Program-made: the position numbers and the translations under genes
Notes under the pieces: generated by a model
Told to the model about the DNA's origin: nothing
The model's input: the letters and a program-made list of their open reading frames with translations, nothing else
Database searches by the model: none
From: Pseudomonadota bacterium
GTDB lineage: Bacteria; Pseudomonadota; Alphaproteobacteria; Acetobacterales; Acetobacteraceae
DNA length: 9,486 nucleotides
Reading direction: 5' to 3'
Assembly (NCBI GenBank): GCA_021841985.1
Contig: JAKCCP010000208.1
Coordinates: forward strand, 1 to 9,486
Part shown: one piece after another, positions 5,911 to 9,486 of the stretch
Layout of the letters: each line of letters starts with the position of its first letter
Numbering within the stretch: the first letter of the stretch is position 1

Positions 5911-8796
5911 ATGAGCGCCCCACTCCTGCCGCGTGCCGGATGGCATACCTCTCGCCTAGCCGCTCGGCTCAAGGGCGCAGTCGCTGGGGAAGTGTTGTTC
6001 GATGCCGCGAGCCGCGGTCGCTACGCGACCGATGCCTCAATCTATCAGATCACGCCGATCGGCGTCGTGGTTCCGCGGGTGATCGCCGATGTCGAGGCAG
6101 CGCTGGCGATCGCGCGCGAGGCCGGCATCCCGGTCCTGCCACGCGGCGCGGGAACCAGCCAGGCCGGCCAAACGGTCAACGAGGCCCTGGTCCTCGATTG
6201 CAGCAAATATCTCCGCGACGTCGTCGCGGTCGATCCGCAAGCCGGCACGGCCACCGTTGAGCCCGGCCTCGTGCTCGGCCATCTCAACGCCGCGCTCCGC
6301 CGACACAGGTTGTTTTTCCCCGTCGATCCCTCGACCCACGCGCGCTGCACGATCGGCGGCATGGCGGGGAATAATTCCTGTGGCGCCAAATCGATCCGCT
6401 ATGGGCTGATGGCGGATAACGTCCTCGCGATCGACGCCATCCTTGCCGATGGCAGTCGCCATCGCTTCGATGAAGCAACCACGGAACCCGCCGCTCTGAT
6501 TGCGCGCCTGCGTGCGCTCGGCGCCGCCGAGGCCAAGGAGATCGCCGCGCGTTTCCCCCGCCAACTCCGCCGTGTCGGCGGCTATAACATCGATGCGCTG
6601 ACGCCGGGGGCAGCGCGGGCAGGACGGGGCAATTTTGCCCGTCTGCTCGTGGGTTCCGAGGGCACGCTCGCGTTTTCTGCGAATCTTACCCTGAAACTTG
6701 CCCGCATCAAGCCACGCAAGGTGCTGGGGATCTGTCAGTTTCCGAATTTCCGTGCCGCGATGGCGGCAACCCCTGCGCTGGTCACACTCGATCCGGAAGC
6801 GGTCGAACTCGTCGATCGTACAATGATCGATCTCGGCCGCTCGATCGCGATTTATCAACCAACGATCGAACGAATGGCGTGGTCCGGCACGGATAGTCTG
6901 CTGATCGTCGAGTTTCATGGCGATTTTGATATGCCGCTACTTGAAAAACTCGCAGATCTTGAAACCATGATGGCCGATCTTGGCTATCCGGGCGGGGTCG
7001 TGCGGGCGACCGATGCGGCGTTTCAAAACGCGATTGCAGAGGTGCGCGAGGCTGGTCTCAATATCATGATGTCGATGAAAGGCGACGCCAAGCCAGTTTC
7101 CTTCATCGAGGATACCGCCGTCGATCTCACCGATCTCGCCGATTACACAGAACAGATCAACGCGATATTCGAGAAACACGGCACGCGCGGCACATGGTAT
7201 GCCCACGCATCGGTCGGCTGCCTGCATGTTCGTCCCGTGCTGAGCATGAAGGATGCAGGCGATATAAAGCGCATGCGTATGATTGCTGAGGAATGTTTTT
7301 CCCTAGTTCGATCATACAACGGATCACATAGCGGCGAGCATGGTGACGGTATCGTGCGGAGCGAATTTCATGCGGAGATGTTCGGCGCCCGCATCGTGCG
7401 CGCCTTCGAGGCCGTCAAGGACGGTTTCGATCCAACGGGCCTTTTTAATCCCGGCCGCATCGTGCGCGCCCCGCGCATGGATGATCGCTCGCTGTTCCGC
7501 TATCCGCCCGATTATCACGCCGATCCGGGCTTCACCCCGCGCCTCGATTGGTCCGACCATCCTGGCGGCCTCTTGGGTGCGGCCGAGATGTGCAACAACA
7601 ACGGCACCTGCCGCCGCTTCGACGCTGGCGTGATGTGCCCGAGCTATCGCGTGACCCGCGATGAGATGCATCTTACACGGGGGCGCGCGAACACGCTGCG
7701 TCTCGCTCTTTCCGGCCAGCTTGGCGTCGGGGCGATGGCCTCCGATGCCATGGCCGAGGCACTGGCGCTTTGTGTTTCCTGCAAGGCCTGCAAGCGTGAA
7801 TGTCCCACAGGGGTCGATATGGCACGGATGAAAATCGAGGTGCTAGCGGCGCGCGCCGCACACCACGGTCTCAAGCCACGTGAGCGGTTGATTGCCGCCC
7901 TGCCACGCCTCGCCCGCTTGGCCTCGCCCGTCGCACCACTCGCGAATGCCGCCATCCGCATGCCGGGATTGGCAGCGCTGCTCGGCCTCGCGCCCGGACG
8001 TTCCCTCCCTGCCTTCCGCCATGATAAGTTTGACGATGCTGAAATTCCCGATCTCGGTGCAGGGCTGCCAGTTCTGTTGTTCGTTGATACGTTCAACCGC
8101 TATTTCGAGCCAGAAAATCTGCGCGCCGCGATCCGCGTTCTCGCCGCGTGTGGCTTCGCTCCACATGCCCCGCAAGCCCGCGGCCAATTATGCTGTGGGC
8201 GCACGTTGCTGGCCGCCGGCCAGATCGACCGAGCGCGCGCCGAGGCCGCCCATGTCGTCGCGGCCTGCACCGGTGATTTGCCGGTAGTGGGGTTGGAGCC
8301 TTCCTGCCTGCTAACGCTGCGCGATGAGTTCCCAGCGCTGCTGCCAGGTGCCGCCACACGTGATCTTGCAAGGCGTGCGCTTCTGCTTCCGGAACTACTG
8401 GCCCGCGCTGGAGTGTTGCCGGATTTCGACGGTCTTGCAGCCACCGCGCATGTCCACGGCCATTGCCATCAGAAAGCGCATGGCGCGTGGGATGCCACAC
8501 TCTCAGCACTGGCCCATATCCCAGAGCTCAAGCTCGTGCCAATTACCTCATCCTGCTGCGGCATGGCTGGCGCCTTTGGTTATCAGGCGGAAACCGCCGG
8601 AATCTCCCGCGCAATGGCGGAAGTATCGCTCCTGCCAGCGGTACGCGCGGCGAATATGTCGGATATCATCGTCGCCGATGGCACTTCCTGCCGTCATCAG
8701 ATCCGCGACCTCGCCGGGCGCGAGGCGGTGCATTCCGTGAAGATTCTTGACCAGGTTCTACCAAACGGCAACCAGCAGATATTTGGCCGGACATGA
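5911..8796 (+). CDS. Fused FAD-binding and Fe-S 2-hydroxyacid dehydrogenase (glycolate/D-lactate/D-2-hydroxyglutarate type)
   Basis: This 961-aa protein fuses a GlcD-like flavoprotein to a GlcF/GlpC-like iron-sulfur part. Domains in order: PCMH-type FAD-binding domain (about 45-265, with LPRGAGTSQAGQ at 76-87 and IGGMAGNNSCGAKSIRYG at 148-165); FAD-oxidase C-terminal domain (about 270-525, with GSHSGEHGDGIVRSEF at 471-486); two 4Fe-4S cluster sites (C561, C567, C576 and C621, C624, C627, C631 followed by P); and two cysteine-rich CCG domains (LCCG near 760-763 and SCCG near 881-884, with HGHCHQKAHG near 849-858). Relatives of this size, such as YdiJ, oxidise D-2-hydroxyacids and pass electrons to the quinone pool or an electron-transfer partner. 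ATG 5911 follows GGAGAAGAAGGAC with good spacing; the frame is open further upstream but antisense to sgaA. Facing sgaA, it may make the 2-oxoacid that SgaA uses. The exact substrate cannot be read from sequence. Confidence 0.9.
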   Translation: MSAPLLPRAGWHTSRLAARLKGAVAGEVLFDAASRGRYATDASIYQITPIGVVVPRVIADVEAALAIAREAGIPVLPRGAGTSQAGQTVNEALVLDCSKYLRDVVAVDPQAGTATVEPGLVLGHLNAALRRHRLFFPVDPSTHARCTIGGMAGNNSCGAKSIRYGLMADNVLAIDAILADGSRHRFDEATTEPAALIARLRALGAAEAKEIAARFPRQLRRVGGYNIDALTPGAARAGRGNFARLLVGSEGTLAFSANLTLKLARIKPRKVLGICQFPNFRAAMAATPALVTLDPEAVELVDRTMIDLGRSIAIYQPTIERMAWSGTDSLLIVEFHGDFDMPLLEKLADLETMMADLGYPGGVVRATDAAFQNAIAEVREAGLNIMMSMKGDAKPVSFIEDTAVDLTDLADYTEQINAIFEKHGTRGTWYAHASVGCLHVRPVLSMKDAGDIKRMRMIAEECFSLVRSYNGSHSGEHGDGIVRSEFHAEMFGARIVRAFEAVKDGFDPTGLFNPGRIVRAPRMDDRSLFRYPPDYHADPGFTPRLDWSDHPGGLLGAAEMCNNNGTCRRFDAGVMCPSYRVTRDEMHLTRGRANTLRLALSGQLGVGAMASDAMAEALALCVSCKACKRECPTGVDMARMKIEVLAARAAHHGLKPRERLIAALPRLARLASPVAPLANAAIRMPGLAALLGLAPGRSLPAFRHDKFDDAEIPDLGAGLPVLLFVDTFNRYFEPENLRAAIRVLAACGFAPHAPQARGQLCCGRTLLAAGQIDRARAEAAHVVAACTGDLPVVGLEPSCLLTLRDEFPALLPGAATRDLARRALLLPELLARAGVLPDFDGLAATAHVHGHCHQKAHGAWDATLSALAHIPELKLVPITSSCCGMAGAFGYQAETAGISRAMAEVSLLPAVRAANMSDIIVADGTSCRHQIRDLAGREAVHSVKILDQVLPNGNQQIFGRT

Positions 8797-8816
8797 CGAG
8801 CCATTGGTTGCAGGAG

Positions 8817-8856
8817 ATTGTTGGATGATAGTGGACCTTAATAATACCCCAACAAT
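8817..8856. repeat. 8-bp perfect inverted repeat downstream of the dehydrogenase gene
   Basis: ATTGTTGG (8817-8824) and CCAACAAT (8849-8856) are separated by 24 nt, starting 20 bp after the dehydrogenase stop. The stem is AT-rich with a long loop and no U-tract, so it is not a normal intrinsic terminator. It may be a protein-binding site, a remnant of a mobile-element end near the IS630 fragment, or chance. Confidence 0.3.
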
Positions 8857-8901
8857 ATACATGGCATTCCAGATTGTTCTGCCTATACTCCCTTTCATAG
8901 A

Positions 8902-9096
8902 AAGATCGATTTTCGCAGCCGCGGCCGGGCCATCCAGGAAGCGTTGCGCACGCAGGCGGTGTATCTGGTCCGGCAGGTAGGCAAGACCCAGGCGGAAGCA
9001 GCGGAAGCGGTGGGCGTCAGCTGCTAGGTCGTGAACCGGTGGTTGCAGCGCCACGCCGAAGGCGGGGAAGAAGCGCTCCTGGATGCCCGACGGGTC
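8902..9096 (+). pseudogene. IS630-family transposase fragment, N-terminal HTH only, with in-frame TAG
   Basis: From Lys codon 8902 the frame reads KIDFRSRGRAIQEAL, then VYLVRQVGKTQAEAAEAVGV, a TAG stop at 9025-9027, and then VVNRWLQRHAEGGEEALLDARRV. This is the helix-turn-helix N-terminus of IS630-type transposases, where the stop would normally be Arg or similar. Homology ends at about 9096 and the frame closes at 9136-9138; no catalytic DDE domain follows. No start codon lies in frame just upstream of 8902. This is a dead remnant that marks past transposition downstream of the dehydrogenase gene. Confidence 0.8.
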
Positions 9097-9138
9097 TTCC
9101 CGCTCATGCTTCCCCTCATTTTTCGTTCGGCATCATAG

Positions 9139-9486
9139 GGACGAAAAGAACCGGAACGCCTGCTATGTTTTGTCAGGAAGAATCTCAGTGAGGCCTCCCA
9201 TATTCCATTGTTGCTATTTTTGTTAGGGCCATTGCCAAGCCCTACGAACCGACATTCTCCGGATGGCCGGCCTATCCCGCGATCCGGGAGGCAGCGTACC
9301 CGCCATCCGACGGCCTTTGCAACGGAGGAAGTGCCGCGATGGCGCCCTCGGCCGTAGCTATTGGTCGTTAAGGCGACGCCCAACAATTCCTGAATCGCGT
9401 TGTCTGGTCATTCGCAGCGGCACGAATTGGGGGGATTCCGGCGCGGCGAGAGATCTGTGTAGACTGTGCGGATGATGGATGGATCA
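9139..9486. other. Stretch without a convincing gene
   Basis: I see no recognisable protein, RNA gene or complete mobile-element end here. Short stems occur, such as TAGGGC with GCCCTA around 9230-9250, without a following T-run. The mixed base composition and closeness to the IS630 fragment suggest intergenic or decayed mobile DNA. An ATG at about 9473 near the right edge could start a gene beyond the window, but there is too little sequence to judge. Confidence 0.4.

Noticed and set aside
6037..6918. A 293-codon minus-strand frame within the dehydrogenase gene.
   Set aside because: It is antisense to the conserved FAD domain and shows no protein-like features.
9120..9147. Inverted repeat TTTTCGT and ACGAAAA with a 14-nt loop.
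   Set aside because: Short AT-rich stem with no T-run after a GC stem; not convincing as a terminator or IS end.
9024..9386. A 120-codon minus-strand frame over the IS630 fragment and following DNA.
   Set aside because: It is antisense to the transposase remnant, and its composition and lack of a ribosome binding site do not suggest a real gene.

Overview
The window is high-GC bacterial DNA. GC-rich third codon positions, a serine-glyoxylate aminotransferase of the SgaA type, and IS256- and IS630-type sequences all suggest an alphaproteobacterium. Acetobacteraceae or another Rhodospirillales is my best guess, but no marker gene fixes it. The left third is accessory DNA and the right two thirds are a metabolic locus.

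Left (1-1800): the window opens inside a CRISPR array of nine identical 37-bp repeats and eight spacers that runs off the left edge, with no cas gene in view. After a short gene-poor stretch there is a run of small minus-strand genes: a possible 59-aa ORF, a gene broken by an in-frame TGA, a 68-aa lipoprotein, and an ORF of unknown function whose 5' end appears to have been replaced by an insertion sequence. They look like prophage, plasmid or island remnants.

Middle (1780-2935): an IS256-family (mutator-type) transposase on the minus strand. Its catalytic residues and C-terminus are intact, but its 5' end abuts and overlaps the end of the next gene, so the element looks truncated on that side.

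Metabolic locus (2917-8796): three minus-strand genes form a tight operon, in transcription order sgaA (serine-glyoxylate aminotransferase), a thiolase-fold protein lacking the usual thiolase catalytic residues, and a zinc-ribbon/OB-fold (DUF35) partner. Across a 156-bp divergent promoter region lies a large plus-strand gene for a fused FAD and Fe-S 2-hydroxyacid dehydrogenase. The thiolase-fold/DUF35 pair resembles retro-aldolases of the Ltp2 type more than true thiolases. Together the genes suggest oxidation of a 2-hydroxyacid, transamination of a 2-oxoacid such as glyoxylate, and aldol-type cleavage (or formation) of a CoA ester. The substrate is unknown.

Right end (8797-9486): a decayed 5' fragment of an IS630-family transposase with an in-frame stop, then about 350 bp in which I see no convincing gene.
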